A DNA stretch of 64,000 nucleotides from Vanilla planifolia (GCA_023846275.1 CM043870.1:12223527-12287526), one strand, 5' to 3'; numbered from the stretch's first letter, positions 1-14,700 are shown. The notes: generated from the letters alone by a model not told the origin. Numbers and translations: made by a program.

Positions 1-2468
1 TCTCTATACTATGACATTTATTTTTTCTCTTTTCTCTTAACATTTTGAAAATATATATCACTATTTTTTTATAAAAATCATAATGAAAGTAAACTTGTAT
101 TCTTTTCAAATAAAGTAGTGAAAGCAACATTTACAATCAGATGAAAGCATTAATTTTTTCATATTTCTCTTTAAAACACATGTGCATATAATATCAATAT
201 AACATATCCTTTTTACTTAAAATAAAATAAACATAGAAATAACATATTTAGGGATAATTATAGCCCCTTCTAAATCACCACATGCAAGCTATCAATCTAT
301 CCTAATAGCCCTATTAAGTGCCTTCCTTTGATCTAAATGCATTAAACCAAAATAAACATGTGCTAACCTACTTTGGTTCAGTAGTAAAGGTATGTAATAA
401 TATAAAACAAGTAATTTTTGAAAAACTACTTGCATAATCTATAATAATAATAATATAAATGAGTAAAAGAAATGTTATTTTTATTTTTCTTTAGATTCAT
501 TTAAAACACAATTTTCTCTTTAAAAAATTATATTAATCTATTTTAAAATATTTGTTATGCATCTTAAATATTTATTCTAGATATCTAAAAATATCTTGGG
601 CAACACTTCTAAAAAGATATTATTCTAAGTAGTGACCCTACTTTTAGAGAAATGTTATTTTGGATAGCAAAATATTTCCAAAAAATGTCATATTAGATAA
701 CAAGTTTGTTGTGAAAAATTATCATTGAAGTTTCATCTCTTATACATGTTACATTACTTTGTTATTAATATTTGTTAATCACTCATTTTACTTTTCAATA
801 AATATGACATAATATATATTTGCATGTAACAAACAATGCATGAAAATATATTATTGCAATAAAAATGGCAAGCTTCTCTAAGTAAATCCTTTTTTCACAT
901 ATCATTTGGTGCTTCCAACCTAAAATTATATCTCACATCATATCATATACATCATGTACAAAATTTGCCTATACATATATCTTCCAATTATTCTTTTTCA
1001 CTTATCATTTGAGGCTTCAAACCTAGCATTATATATTACATCAAATCATATACATTATGCATAAGTTTTGCCTACATAAGAATCTTTCATTTATTCTTTT
1101 TCACATATCTTTAGAGGCTTCTAAACTAGTATTACATATCACATCAAATCATATACACCATGTGCAAGCTTTTTATATCTTTTTAAACTGAGTATTGGTC
1201 TCACCAAAGCTTAAGTCTTACTCAATTCATTTAATTATTATAATACCTAAGACTATATTCTTCTCAATTTTGTCTTTGTCACTTATGCATCTTCTTTCCA
1301 AATCTCTTGGATATACCATTATATGCTCTCCTCTTTTCTTTACTAATAATGTCCAAGTGAAGTTTTTCTCAAACTTCTAAAAAGAGCTCCAAAACTCATA
1401 ATCAACACCTTATTTATACTTATTTTGATGACTTTTCACATGCTCAGCCCTTCAAAATGTCTCTAAATCTCCTTATGTGGATATATGTTCTAATTTTCAT
1501 TGATTAAATTTACCCAATGTAAATTTTTCCAACTATTTGTTATTTTGAGTTTTAAGTTTTTTTAGTTTTTACTTTACTAATCATAAAAGTATAATTCTTA
1601 GACTCATACTACATCTTTTTCAATCTTGCCTAAATCTACATTCATTTCCTCTTATCATACTATTATGATTTCATTATCATATGCTACGATAAGTCCCTAT
1701 AACTTATAAACTATGAAAGTCCATACTCTTATATGTTAGTCATACTAATATAATAAGCACATTGTATTGTATGATCATTTTTAAGGTATTTTTCTTTAAA
1801 CGATTTCACATTAAGAATACTTTATTTCTCTTTGGATAATCATATTATGTAATCATTTATCTTTAGAGCTCCTTCATAGACACTATTATACTAATATGTT
1901 TGTCTTCTCATACTTGAAATATTAAGCATTAAGCTCCACACTCCATCATACTTCTACATTAGTGCCCATTCATATTATATGATGTTGTATCATCTATTAG
2001 CCAATTGCTCTTATGCATTAATGACTTAGTATGATATCATCATCATCTTGTATGATCCTGGCCCATTTTTGTACGTGTTTACATTTGTTTTATATTCATT
2101 CATCCCTCCACCTTTATAGTATAATATGATACCCCATGGTTATACTATATGATCAACTCCTTTCCCACTTTACCTATTGAACCACTATATCCATAATCGA
2201 CTACACTCATATTTGTTCACTCATTTATTCTCTACTTAATCGTATTGCATGATCTTATGCTATAGTATTGTAAAGTCCCTTATAATCTTAAAACATCCTT
2301 TGAAAATTTCAAAAAAATTATAAAAATTATCAAAAATATATTTAAATCAAATCATTATTTATAACCCAACCCTCTTTACCATCATCAGTTATTTCCTAAT
2401 ATTTTTCTTTTCAACATCTTTTAGCTTAAATTTATCAAAACTTCATCCCTTACTTTTAGGATGTTATA
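1..2468 (-). mobile_element. 3' LTR (cut by window edge) of a minus-strand LTR retroelement
   Basis: This stretch is repeated in the same orientation and order at 3964-6527, with an offset of about 4.06 kb and many differences. Matching landmarks include the opening A/T block, three copies of a roughly 103-bp subrepeat (starting near 896, 999 and 1102; counterparts near 4916, 5004 and 5105), and a block with the word taccccatgg (near 2130; counterpart near 6140). On the minus strand the copy starts at about 2468 with TATAACATCC, close to the TGTAACATCC start common in plant Del/Tekay LTRs. Just upstream on that strand is a purine tract (AAGAAGGGAG) and a short reading that looks like the end of a pol gene (FEDKIL). 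The distal LTR end lies outside the window. Class assignment is inferred from these edge features, not from a coding domain. Confidence 0.55.
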
Positions 2469-3963
2469 ATTACTCCCTTCTTGTAAGAATTTTATCCTCA
2501 AAATTTTGAACAATTGTTTCTTTATCTCAATCAAATTGTAGTATATTATTCAAACTATTGTATTTAACAAAACTAAAATTCCTTCAAAGATAATCATACA
2601 TATCTTGATTTCCTAATATCATTCTTTATAAGATCATGCATACCACAAGTTTATATTTCAGAAACACATGATTTGCAAAGTTTAACATTTAAAACATCTA
2701 ACAAAATATTCTACTTTAACAAATTATTCATCATTTTGTCATCATATAAATGTCCACAAATTGTATCATAAAAGGTGCAACAAGCATTTCCATAATTCAT
2801 CCACATTCCACTTTATTTCTCTAGTATTTTGTTTCTGATTATGTCATATTATATAATACTAATCCTCATATTGTGTGATCATTCTATGTTTTTATTTGTT
2901 TGTAGAATCATCTAATTTGATCTAACCATTTTCTTTTTCTCTTCTACAAATTGTATTATTATGTTACCATTCTTCATATTATATGAACATGTCTTTTCTA
3001 CACTACTGATCCAATCCAACTTACCAATGCATAAGTCATCATATTGTAATGATAATACAAGTCAAACTATATAAATTTATTCAATATGCACCTTTCTTCT
3101 TTCTCTTTTTCTTATACTAAATGATGGTATGCACAACTCCTCTCTTCTTATCTTATATCATTATATGTATGATTTCTTATATCATATAGTGTGATATTTT
3201 TATTGTTCTACTCATGTTATTTAATTAACCAATATAATCTTTTTTTACTATAACTCAAATACGAAGGTAATCCATCATATCCTTATTAGTACTTATCCAA
3301 TTACTAATGGACAGCTTACAACATATTTTCTCTACTCATCCTATCATACTTTATGATAATGTGGAATCATACGATATGATAAATTTATATTTCCTTGGCT
3401 CATTCTCTACTTATGTTAGTGCATCATATGATTTTATGTATTTTGTTTTTCATATGTCCTTCTTCTCCTCCTTTAATAATAGTATTCGAACTATTTGTAT
3501 AATAATTCGTCTCATATTGTATAATGATATGGTATCATACCTTCTAATATTCTCAACTACTTTGCTACACATCTTATCGTACTATATAATGTTTGATATT
3601 GTATGGTATAATTTATTTTATTTTAATTTTTGCCCTCTATTTAATATATATTATATTGTATAACCATTAAAATTGTTTTATACAATCCTCTAAAAAAAAT
3701 TTATTATTTCTATATTTAGATTCTAAGTTGTTTTTTCATTCTTCTTAAACATAGAAGTACATAAAAAGTAATCATAGAAATGTGTAACAAGTATATTTTT
3801 TTCATCTAAAACATATCATATGCTCACCACCTAGGTTTTTATTTCCTTTCTAGTTTCACACTTAGGTTGTTTAATACATTCTGTCACTCTTTTCCACTAG
3901 TTTTGCACTTATTTTTCATGTCAAATGTCTTCTATCCATTGGACACTACTTTAATACCACTCA
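2469..3963 (-). mobile_element. Short internal region of the same minus-strand element
   Basis: About 1.5 kb lies between the two LTR-like repeats, far less than the roughly 5 kb needed for gag-pol. On the minus strand it begins next to the upstream LTR with TGGTATTAAAG (plus 3949-3959), a decayed match to the tRNA-Met primer-binding site TGGTATCAGAGC, and ends with a purine tract beside 2468. No gag, protease, RT or integrase can be read in it. The open frame at 3307-3663 on the plus strand is A/T low-complexity and matches nothing I recognise. It is either a large internal deletion or a non-autonomous (LARD-like) element. Confidence 0.5.
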
Positions 3964-6527
3964 TGTGGTGACCATAGACAAATTATTATCAGATTTTGGT
4001 ATCATAACATCTATTTTTCTCTTTTATCTTATCATTTTGAAAACATATAAAAGTCATTTTTTTATAAAAACCATAATATAAGCAAACCTTTAACCTTTTG
4101 AAAATAATTAATGAAAGCATCATTTAAGATCTAGTGGAAATAAACTTTTTTGTATTTATTTTTAAAATATATGTACATATAATATCAATGTTAACAAATC
4201 TTTTACATACTCTTTTTATTCAATAAAATAATTATAAAAATAACACATCTAAGAATAATGATAGTTTCTTCTAAATCATCATGTGTTAGCTCTCACTCCA
4301 TCTTAATAGCCTCATAAAGTATCTTCTTATTACCCAAAAGTGTTGAGCCAAAATAAGCATGAGCTAATTAACACTAGCTTAGTAGCAAAAACATGTAGCA
4401 TATTATAAAATAAATAAATATTGGGCAATCTTATGCATTGTCAATATCAATAATAATATGAATAAATAAAAGATATGTTATCTTTATTTTTCTTTAGGTT
4501 CGTTTGAACTTAATTTTCTATTCAAAAAATCTTATTAATTTCTTTTAACCTTTTTTCTTTTATATATCCAAAATATTTATTTTAGATTACCTAATGAAAG
4601 TTCATGGGCAACACTCTAAGAGAAATATTATTCTATGTAGTAGTTTTACTTCTAGAGAAGTGTTATTCTAAATGACAAAACACTTACTTTTAAAGAAATA
4701 TTATTATAGAGAGAAAGTTGACTTTAGAAAACTATTATTAAGTTTTATCATTTTCTCATGTTACATCACTTTATTATCAACATTTATTAATCACATATTT
4801 AACTTTAAACACGTAACATGATATATATTTAGCATATAACAAATAATATATAATCACATATTATTATAATAATAATAATAAATATCTTCAAATAAATATC
4901 TTTTTCACATATCATTTGAGGCTTATAACATAGCACTACATATCATATCATATACTCCATGTATAAGATTTACCTATACAAATATCTTTCATTTATCTCT
5001 TTTCACATCTCATTTAAAACTTTTAACTTAACATTACATATCATATTAAATTATATACATCACGTATAAGTTTTGCTACATAAGAATCTTTAATTAATCC
5101 TTTTCACATATCACTGGAGACTTCTAAACTAATATTACACGTCATATCCATGTATAAGTTTTATTTACCTTTTAAAATTAAATAATGGTCTTACTAAGGC
5201 TTGATTCTTGCATAATTCCTTCGATTACTATAGTGTTTGAGACTATGTTCTTGCATTGCCTTTGCCTCTTACATAACTCCTCTTCAAATCTCTTTAGAAT
5301 AATTCACCTAGTTTCCTTTGTCCTTTACTAAATATAACTAAGTGTTGCTCCTCTCAAATTATCTTAAAAAATTTCTTTAAATCATAACACCTTGTTTATA
5401 ATTATTCTCATGACTTTTCATATGTTCAGGCCTCCAAATATCTTTAAACATTATGTCACATTATGTGAATATTTTTTTACCTTATAACCTTTCATTTATT
5501 AGATTTTTTATGCATTAGACTCATCTTCATATCCATTTTCTGGGTTATTTGTCATTTCATGTTTTAATTTTTATTTAATTTCTAACAATTGTGTAAGTAC
5601 GATCACTAAACTCATACTATATATTTTTCAATCCTAGCTAAATATGTATTCATTTTCTCTTATCGTACTATTATGCTCTCACTATCATATTGTATGAAAA
5701 GTATTCGTAACCCTTAATTGATAACAATCCGAGCTCTTTTGTATTAATCATACTAATGTAATAAGTCTATCATATTATACTATCATTTTAAGGTGTCTTT
5801 CTTTTGGGTGCTTTCACATTAAGCCCATTTTTTCTTCAAGTAATCATATTATATGAATACTAATATCATATTATATAATCTAATATCTTTATAAATCTCT
5901 CCATACATATTATTACACCAATATGTTTGTCCTATCATATTTATACTTCGAGCATTAGGCTCTATACTCTATCATACTTATAAGTTTATGTTAAGTTTTA
6001 TCATATGGTGCTTTATTAACTACCTAATCTTTATTTTTATGTACTAAAGTCTAATATGATGTCAAGATTATCTTGTGTGATCTTAGGTTTACTTTTATGC
6101 ATGTTCACACTTGTCTTGCATACCCAATCATACCATACAATACCCCATGGTTGTAATGTACAATCAACTCCTTCCCTACATCACTTGTTAAATTGATATG
6201 ACCTATAGCTAACTACTATCATACTTGTATGTTATCTTACTATACTTGTATGGGTAAATCTCATATTTTAAATCTATTCACTTGATTTATTCTCTCACAC
6301 TTTTATGATCCTATAAGATTATGTCGTATAATATCTTAAAATCTTGAAATATTCTTAAAAAATCTTTAGGAAAATTTATAAAATTCTTAAAATATATTTA
6401 GATCAAAATTATTATTTATAACTCAACCCCCCTAAAACCATCAATCATTTTTTGATGTTATTTTTTTTTGAACATCACATGGTTTGAATGTATCAAAATT
6501 TCTTGTCTCCACTTTTGAAATATTACA
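3964..6527 (-). mobile_element. 5' LTR of the minus-strand LTR retroelement
   Basis: This is the second copy of the 2.5-kb direct repeat. On the minus strand it opens with TGTAATATTTC at 6527 and ends with ...CACCACA near 3964, four bases before a degraded tRNA-Met primer-binding site. Both ends therefore look like true LTR ends, and the repeat is unlikely to be a plain tandem satellite. The copy is clearly diverged from the one at 1-2468, with many substitutions and indels, so the insertion is old. Confidence 0.55.
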
Positions 6528-9500
6528 TATAATATATGAATAAGTATATCATGATATGTGGATATGTTATGATGTGATGTATGCCAAAGCATACCTTGAT
6601 AAGACATGGGATTAGGCATATCATGTTTGTTGATTGTTGTACTACAAACATGTATTTTTAGTTTCTATAAATTGAGCTTATGGTTGGAGTCAAAATGTTA
6701 AAATACTTTTATTAAGCACTTGCTTGTTATTTTTTTACATATAAACTTATTTTGTTGGAACTATTTATTTATATTCCTTATTATAATTTTTTCTTATGTC
6801 TATGTTTGGATGTTTCGAGAAAATAACATAGATTACAATGTTGTATGGGATAAGGGAAAACTTGATAAGAAACAAAGTGATAGCATATGGTTTCCATGAA
6901 ATAAGATAAATAACAAAAATGATCATCATTCTATCATCAAGGAAGAATAGACTTGTTTTATATAAGAAAAACCTAATTTGAAATGAAAGAAGCACAAAGG
7001 GCTGTAAGATTGTTTCTCACAATGGTACACTGAAATCTACAAGGGCACAATTGTATTATAGAAATCGACAATTTGGTTAGTTGGTGAACTGATGGGAGTA
7101 ACGGGATCATAGGGTATAGGTGAATCACAAGGAACCATTTCTTGGTAAAAAAAAAGAACAATTCAAGGTTTGCAAGGGATGTGGGAAAACTTGATTGTAA
7201 CAAAAAGGACCAATTTGTTTGCATGAAATCGATACTTACCAAATGATCATAATACCATCATATAGAGAATGGGTTCTATTATACCTAACATTTTTTGTTA
7301 TGTCATTATAAAATTATTTGATCCAAGTATATTTTATTTTTTAAATTAAAATTTAAAATTTGAATTTTGAATTATGAAATTTGACTTTAGAAACATGGTT
7401 GAATGCAAGATCTAGGTTTCACCACTTAAGTTATGATTTGGCTTAATGCTTAAAAATAATGGCAAGCCTGGAGAAAAAAGAAGGTGAAGAGCTTAAGCTT
7501 GAAAGCAAGGAAGGATCTAATTAAGGAGAAGTCCTTTACATGGGTTTTTTTAGGTAGGTTGACCTTTGAATTCATAAATTAAATATAACTAAGATTTAAG
7601 CAGGATAAAAATAAAATACTCCACTAAATACAAGTGGAACCTTGGAAAAATTGATAACACGATCTTGCACCTCATGAATTTTGATTTTGAATGATGGAAT
7701 TCTTTTTACCTAAGACTATGGTGGATTTATTTTGTAATGAAAATGACTAATTAACTTTCTTTATTATGAAATATCTCTAATGAAACTGTGCTAAAAAATG
7801 TATGATAAGATTTCACTCATGATTGCAAGGTAGATCCCATGATGCTAAGTTATATTGCATTTTTGTTTGATTAAGTTATTATAAAAATATGTGAAAGGGG
7901 AATGTAGAATAGCCAAATTGTTGATGTCAAATACCACTTAACTTAGAGCTTTTCATATGGATTAAATTGAAAAAGACATGCTGAATTCTATGCCTTGTTG
8001 CTTAATTAAGCATGAAGTATCATGATAATTGGCTAGAAAATTTTTTGTAGCCAATGGAGACACATGTTCATTGGTCATTAAACATCATGTTCTGAACAAT
8101 AATCTTGTTTCTTATCACATTTATTGGGAATTAAGATCTCTAATAAATTCTTCATTTGTTTCAAGAAGAATGCATGCATGGTTAAGTAGATTACATGCAA
8201 TATTTACTACTTATTCATGAGTTTTATGTTATGATTAGGCAAGTATTGAGATAAACTTAGACATGTTAGCTTCATATTCTTATTATTGTTTTGCTAAAAA
8301 TTAAACTCTAAGCTTGTATGTACATTCTTTTTCAAGTAATAACTCATAAGAAATAAAAAGTCTAAACTAAGTAAGAAGTTATATGGTATATCATGTCATG
8401 ACATAATATATTGGTATTGTGTTACAAAATTGGGCAGATAGTGTGCCAAATGTTGCATGGACCTTTAAACCTTAGCTTAAAAAATGATCCATGAATTGGA
8501 TCTTGGAAATAAAGCCAAAACCTAAGATAATATTGTAGCTAATTATTTATTTTCCATAGGTTACTTAGAAAACATAAAAACATGGCTTGCTTAAGACATG
8601 GGAGACTTGGATTCCCTTAAGAGATCCTAGATTACTTCTTAGGTGTTTGAAGCCCTTATTTTCTAGTTGGAAAGTCTTAGAGGGTGTGGTTCAAGGCCTT
8701 AGAAGAAGGCTAGGTTGAGTAAAAAAGTGGTTGGCAAGCATAAGGTTTAGTTATAGTTAAAAGTGTTAAGGTTGAGTTGGACCTTAAGGTAAATGTCTTA
8801 TGGGCAATTTATAATTCTTAGTAAAATTTTATTTGAAAATTTAAAGTGCTTGGTTACAACTAAGTGAGATAGATTTGACTTAGAATTAAGCTTAATGGCT
8901 TAAGAAGAATCCATAAGAAATGAATTTATAATAAAAGATTCGAGTGGGTTAAGAAAATATCAATTATGAGTCTCTATGCATAACATAAATAAGACTTTGG
9001 ATAGCTACTATCTCAACCAAGACCTTGGATAAAGGTGGAAAGCTTTTGATAAGAATTATAGATATACTAGCTTCAGCCAAGGAAAACAAAAGGCTAAGAA
9101 TGTTGGCTAAACCCTTAGTATAATTAGGTCCCTTAAGGAAGACTATGATATGCTATTTTTAGGCTTTTAGGCCATGTGATTACACCATGGATGGTGATCT
9201 AAAAAATGTGTAGTGGCTTAGTAGAGACTACAGGATGTTTATGGTGACTCAAGTTTACATTAGAGACATAATGGTCACCAATGATATTTGTGTAAATTCA
9301 GATTTAGTGGTAGTTGATTACATATGAAAACATTAGAGTAAAAGCCAAGACCTTATGAATGAATATTAAGATTAACTTAGACAGTAAAGGTCTTAGATAA
9401 AATTAGGAAAAGATTAAAAAAAATAAGGTTAAGATATTTTAAAGAGCTAAGTTAGGGCTTAGTGCAAGCCTAAGTCATTAAAGTGCCTGTACACTTACTC

Positions 9501-9900
9501 TAGAGATATATAGGTTAATTACCTCACTCTTTTTATCTAGAGAAAGTTATACATGGATGGCTGAGCTTGTAAGAGGAGTGTTAAATATGTGGTAAAAACC
9601 TTCAAGGTTGTTTGGATGTCATAGAATAAATAATCTTAAGAGAATAATGGCATATTTAGTCTTATAAAAATCACTTGATGTGCTGTGTTGTGAGAGAGGG
9701 AATAAGTGATTATTGAAGACTCTTAAAATCTTATGAGATTAGCTCATGTGATTAGTATTTCTTTATGAAGTGTTGAATTATATGGTATGGTAAGAGCATT
9801 AGATCTTATTAAGATTCTCTTAGATAGAAGAGTGTATTAGATCAGATATGAGACATTAGACATTTATTGATAAGGAGCTTAATTTTAGACTCATTGAATA
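6528..9900. other. Intergenic AT-rich DNA, no gene recognised
   Basis: Only short open frames occur, such as minus-strand frames at 6765-6995 and 6973-7242. They lack recognisable domains and their composition equals the background. The low-complexity, stop-filled text from about 8.4 kb on has the look of decayed retroelement sequence, but no domain can be named. Confidence 0.5.
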
Positions 9901-11175
9901 TAAAATTATGAAAAATATTAAGAAAGGAGACAAGATGACGAAAACTTTCGTTACAACATGAAGAAGCAAGAGTCGTGACAACTAACTATAGGCATACCAA
10001 AGTGCTTGTTATAGTGTGTTCAGGCATAGGCAAGTAATCAAGAGGGTTTAGTATGGTTAGATGCTCATGCATGTTGAGGGTGCACGGTCACATGGGACGG
10101 TTACATGTGTACCCTTTTAACCACCTATCATGCACCTGATCTGCACACATGGTAAGTGGACCTTTTGCACTATTGTGGTCAATGCATGCACAATAATAGT
10201 TCTCTAATATAAGTGTAAGCAAGCAGGCGACATGCAGCATGTGCGAAGTCAATTGTATGGGGTGCAAAATTTATGAAGTTTTTATATTTTGGTCAAAATC
10301 CTTATGTTTATTGAGTAAATTATAATATTATATATTTTTTAATAAATTATTATATCCAACTCTTATATAAAGAGGGTATAAATGATGTATGAAGTAATTC
10401 AAAACTTTAAAATTTAGAATTTCATGAGTTTAAAACTCAAAAAGAAACTTCTTAAGAGATTTGATCTTATTTTGGCAGAACTCCTCTTCTCCTTCCTTCT
10501 TCCTTAACTCCTTGTCATTCTACATGCTTCCACTCCTGTATTATAACTAAAAAAAATTAAGAACTACTATCAAGAGCTCACGATAAGAATACCTTACAGA
10601 TAGATCATCTAGTTAGCCATATTATAAGAATAAATATTAGTTTAATTCATAGTTGTAATGCTTATGATAGTTAAAACTTGTGTCATTCATTTACATGATT
10701 TATTCAGTTGTTATATATATATATATTACTCGGATATTACATGTTAGTTTTATAATATATCATAAGGATTCCTTATTGAGCCTTCCAACTTACCCTATAC
10801 ATTTTTATAGGATTAAAAGTTAGAAGTTGTGTAAGAGTCGAGCTAGAGATCATTAAAGTTAATGAGGATTTTGATAATTTGCCATTTTATTTCAACATCG
10901 ATAGTAATAGATATGATATTATTTATCATTAATTATATTTATTAAGCATTAGACTATATTAAATTATTTATTTCAACTTGGTACTTGTTTTTATGATTTT
11001 ATCAAATTTTAGGGATTATTCATGATGTTTCATTGGATCAAATTTAATTTCAAGTTTTTTTATTAATTATTTAAATTTCTTAGCTTGATAATATTTGTAT
11101 GAAACTATAATAAATTGTAGGTACATTTGATATTGTGAATTTGGATTGGTTACTTATGGTTTTAAGAAAAATGGA
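9900..11175 (+). mobile_element. Possible solo or truncated LTR of a Ty3/gypsy element
   Basis: The left edge carries text like the pol-end/LTR start of plant Del-type elements (ttcgttacaacatgaagaag near 9950, followed by gtcgtgacaac). The middle, near 10765-10830, has the layout seen in Del-type LTRs: a short phrase reading 'gagccttccaacttaccc', then a T-rich tract and 'ataggattaaaag'. The right edge reads gatgtgacaag near 11170. No second copy was found in the window. The call rests on resemblance only. Confidence 0.3.
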
Positions 11176-12632
11176 TGTGACAAGTTCACTCTCTATATAA
11201 AAAGCCCTTAATATATAAATACAAAAGCCTAACGATGGTGAGATAATGTTTCATATGGTAATTTATCGATAATGATCTTAAGACTATATTTAGTTACAAA
11301 AAATTACATATGATGAGACTGTCTCACAAAGTAGTATATTGATTAGGAAAAAACTTGTGAGGGTACACCTAGTTTTTAAATCAATAACATTGTTAGCTAA
11401 TAAACCAATGATGAATAAACTAGTTCATATAGAATTAAATAATCACATGGCTGATAAAAGATTAAGGATCATATAAAAATAAATTTGGATATAATGGAAA
11501 ATTAAAGGTTCATAATGAAAATGGTTAAACATATTACATTAACATGGTTATGTATTCCTTTTTATTTCGATAGTGCTTATTATCTTATTTAGCTTTTTTT
11601 TTTTTTTTTTTTGATATTCATGTTATTTAGCTTATTGGTTGTAATATGGACCCAACATACAATGTGAACCCAAATTGGTGTTGAAGCACATGAATGGTTG
11701 TTAGTTTTGCTTATTGAAATTATGATGATTAGCTTAGTCTATTTTTTATCAATATATTTTAAATAACTTGGGATGCATATTATGAGACTTTAGTGGAGCA
11801 GTAAATAAAAATATTTTTATTAGCACTATAAGTTAAAATTTATTTGTTGATATATATTAGATTTAGATCTTTGATATTGTAATAATGTGTATTATATTAA
11901 CAAAATTTGAGCATTTTACTTATTTTTTATATTCTATTATAAATATTGTAAAAAAATTTGTTTTTCTTATTTTACAATAAAATAACATTTTCTTTAGCTA
12001 TTTAACTTACTAGACATTAATTGAAAAGAAAAAATTTAAGTCACAGCTATCAGAGATGAAATCCATAATGTGATATACCTAACAAAGGATTAAATAAAAA
12101 ATAAATGGATCAAGTGATGTTATAAATGCTACATTACTTATGGTGCCCTTGCTGCCTTTCTTAGGTTTGATGCCATGTCCATTATTTCTTGTTACTTTTT
12201 CTTTAGTCTTCAAAACCAATTTTTTATAAATAAAACTATGGCAATGAAACTTCAAAAACCAATAAAACAAAATCTCAATTTGAAAATAATTTTAAATCAA
12301 TAACATTAAACCTTTACAATTTGAAAATCACAATTAAAGCAATTTAAGAACTTTCACAATAGTTTTTAAAATAACAAGTTCATACAACCATGGTGAATCA
12401 CTAACATGTCTATACTAAGTAAACACATATGACATACTAAACATATTCATGCTAAGTGCATAAACAAGCTAGCCCAACAACTTACACAACACCATAATAA
12501 AATAAAATAGCCAAGTAATAAATATCCCATAAGATACTTTTTCCAATCCCTAGTAGTCTTATGCTATGTCTCATCTTGATATTAAATTATTAAGACATAA
12601 AATATGTCGAACTAACCATTACTAACTCAGTG

Positions 12633-12636
<4 letters not shown>

Positions 12637-12728
<92 letters not shown>
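12637..12728. repeat. (AT)n microsatellite, about 90 bp
   Basis: An uninterrupted run of alternating A and T of about 46 units lies in intergenic DNA. Such runs mutate quickly in length and can form cruciforms. Its exact length may be affected by assembly. Confidence 0.97.
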
Positions 12729-12730
<2 letters not shown>

Positions 12731-14700
12731 AGTCATTCTATTGGGTCAAACCCATACAATGAACACATATATAATAAGAAATAATGTAAAATGTTATTTA
12801 TGATCTTAACCTTTACACTCTTCATTTAATTTCTTTTAATTCTTTAACCTTATCTTTTTTACTTACTTTCTTTTTATTGATTTAGTACAAGACTCTTCAT
12901 TAATAGATTAAGCTTATTTTCTCAAAATATATCATTTTGAATAAAACAAACCTAATGATGGTTTCTCTAGCTCAACTTTGGAGCATGTCATTTAAGAAAG
13001 ATAATCTCTATCTTAGATAAAAAAATTATTATTTCACTTTTAGAATCATACATTTCTTTATTAACTTTACTTATTAGGCCTTTGGGCTTTCCCTTTTTTC
13101 TTTTTCAATGTGCTTTAGACACAATTGTTAATTTGTTTATTTATGTGATCATTATTAAAACTCATATTTTATTAATATGTTGTACATTATCTTTTAAAGA
13201 AATAATAAATATATAATGTTGAGTCATACATAGGCAAGTGTTATGCTTAAGTTAAACAAAGACAAACACAACAATATAAGCATGGATAAAAATCATCCAT
13301 AAAATTGGATGAATTTGATTTATTCCTTATTGGGGTCACTAAGTATCAAATAGGATTACATCAAATAAATGCATAAATATATAGACTTATTTATCTCTTT
13401 TATAATTGTAGTGTTATCACCTTTGATTGAATTTTGAAATGCATGCTTTTTTATTATCATTCCCTTTGTACAACACTATAATACTTTGCTACAATACTTT
13501 TTCACAAATTCTTGGATTTTTCTCTCAATGTTTTTGCTTGGCTATCCAATTCTCTTTTGACATCTTAGGAACACACCCTCTTCTCCTTCTCTCTCTTGAG
13601 CTATTGACTTGAATTAAATTTTCTAATTCTTACAAAATTCCATATAATCCTGTGTTCGTCCCTTTTTATAATTAATCTTGCATTGAATCCTCTTCTGGGA
13701 CATCATCTCTCCAAAATGTCCACTCCTAATTGGTTAGACAACTCCGCACCTTTCTATTACTTAAATTTTGATGATTTTCCTTTAATTAAGGTTCTGACAA
13801 ATTTAAACCTCCAACTTCACCGTGTATTGGCATAAATTTTAAGAAATTAGGATTTATTAAAATACTAATTAATTAAACTTAGGAAAATATTATATTTTTT
13901 GCATATATTGATTGATTTAATTTTAAAAACTTGTTTGGTTATTTTTTTTATTTTTCTTGATAATTTCTACTTATTAAGCTAATTTTATAATTTTTTTACA
14001 ATATTTAATATTTTAAATAATTTTTAAATTTAAAATATTCAAAATTATTATTTAATAGTTTTTAAAAATCATTTTTAGCTTTTAATTTTATATTTATCAC
14101 ATTTTTCTTTATACAGAGAAATTTTGATTAAGCTTACTTTTATAAGTTCTATATTTTGATGAATTTTTATAATTTTTTAGATTTATTTTATTATTATTTT
14201 TTTATTAATTTTTAAGATTTTTTTAAACTCATAAATAAACTAATATTTTTTTATAATATTAAGCATGTGTGCATGCCATTTCCTATTGATCGATTATTCT
14301 CTAAGCTAATAAAAGTTTTGACATCTTCATTGATGGAGATTCTCTTATGACGATTGATCATATGTCTGAGAGTGATGGTATGCTCAAGCTTCTATCGATC
14401 CTTTTGCTCGTATTTGTGGAGTATTGTCTTCTTTTCTTGGTCGTTGTTTGATATGTTAATAAAATTAAACAATCAATTTTGCTGATCTTCATGATTACAT
14501 TTTTTTTTATTTCTTCTAAAATGAGTGCATATCGCTTCTATTTTTTGTGACCTCGATACTTTTTTCAGTTGGAGATCCTATCACAAAATAAAATAAGAGA
14601 ATGTACATAAAATAATTAATATTAATTAAAAAATTTGATATATGTTCTTTCTAAGCCGCTCAAATTGTTTTGGGCCGAACCGGTCCGTTGTCGAGTTCGT
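12729..14700. other. AT-rich upstream region of the 14.76-kb gene, no gene recognised
   Basis: No open frame with a recognisable domain is present. The last few hundred bases change character: GC content rises from about 14,640, with the words gggccgaaccggtccg and cacgcg. This fits a promoter or 5' UTR for the gene that starts at 14,761. I see no convincing TATA box. Confidence 0.45.

Noticed and set aside
3307..3663. 118-codon plus-strand open frame
   Set aside because: Tyrosine/isoleucine-rich reading of A/T low-complexity DNA within the retroelement interior; no domain.
1..6527. Tandem satellite with a 4-kb unit
   Set aside because: The copies end at LTR-like termini with an adjacent primer-binding site and purine tract, and the middle 1.5 kb is present once; an LTR element explains it better.
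11180..11205. TATA-like phrase (ctctatataaaaagccc)
   Set aside because: No gene begins downstream on the plus strand within reach; AT-rich background makes chance matches common.
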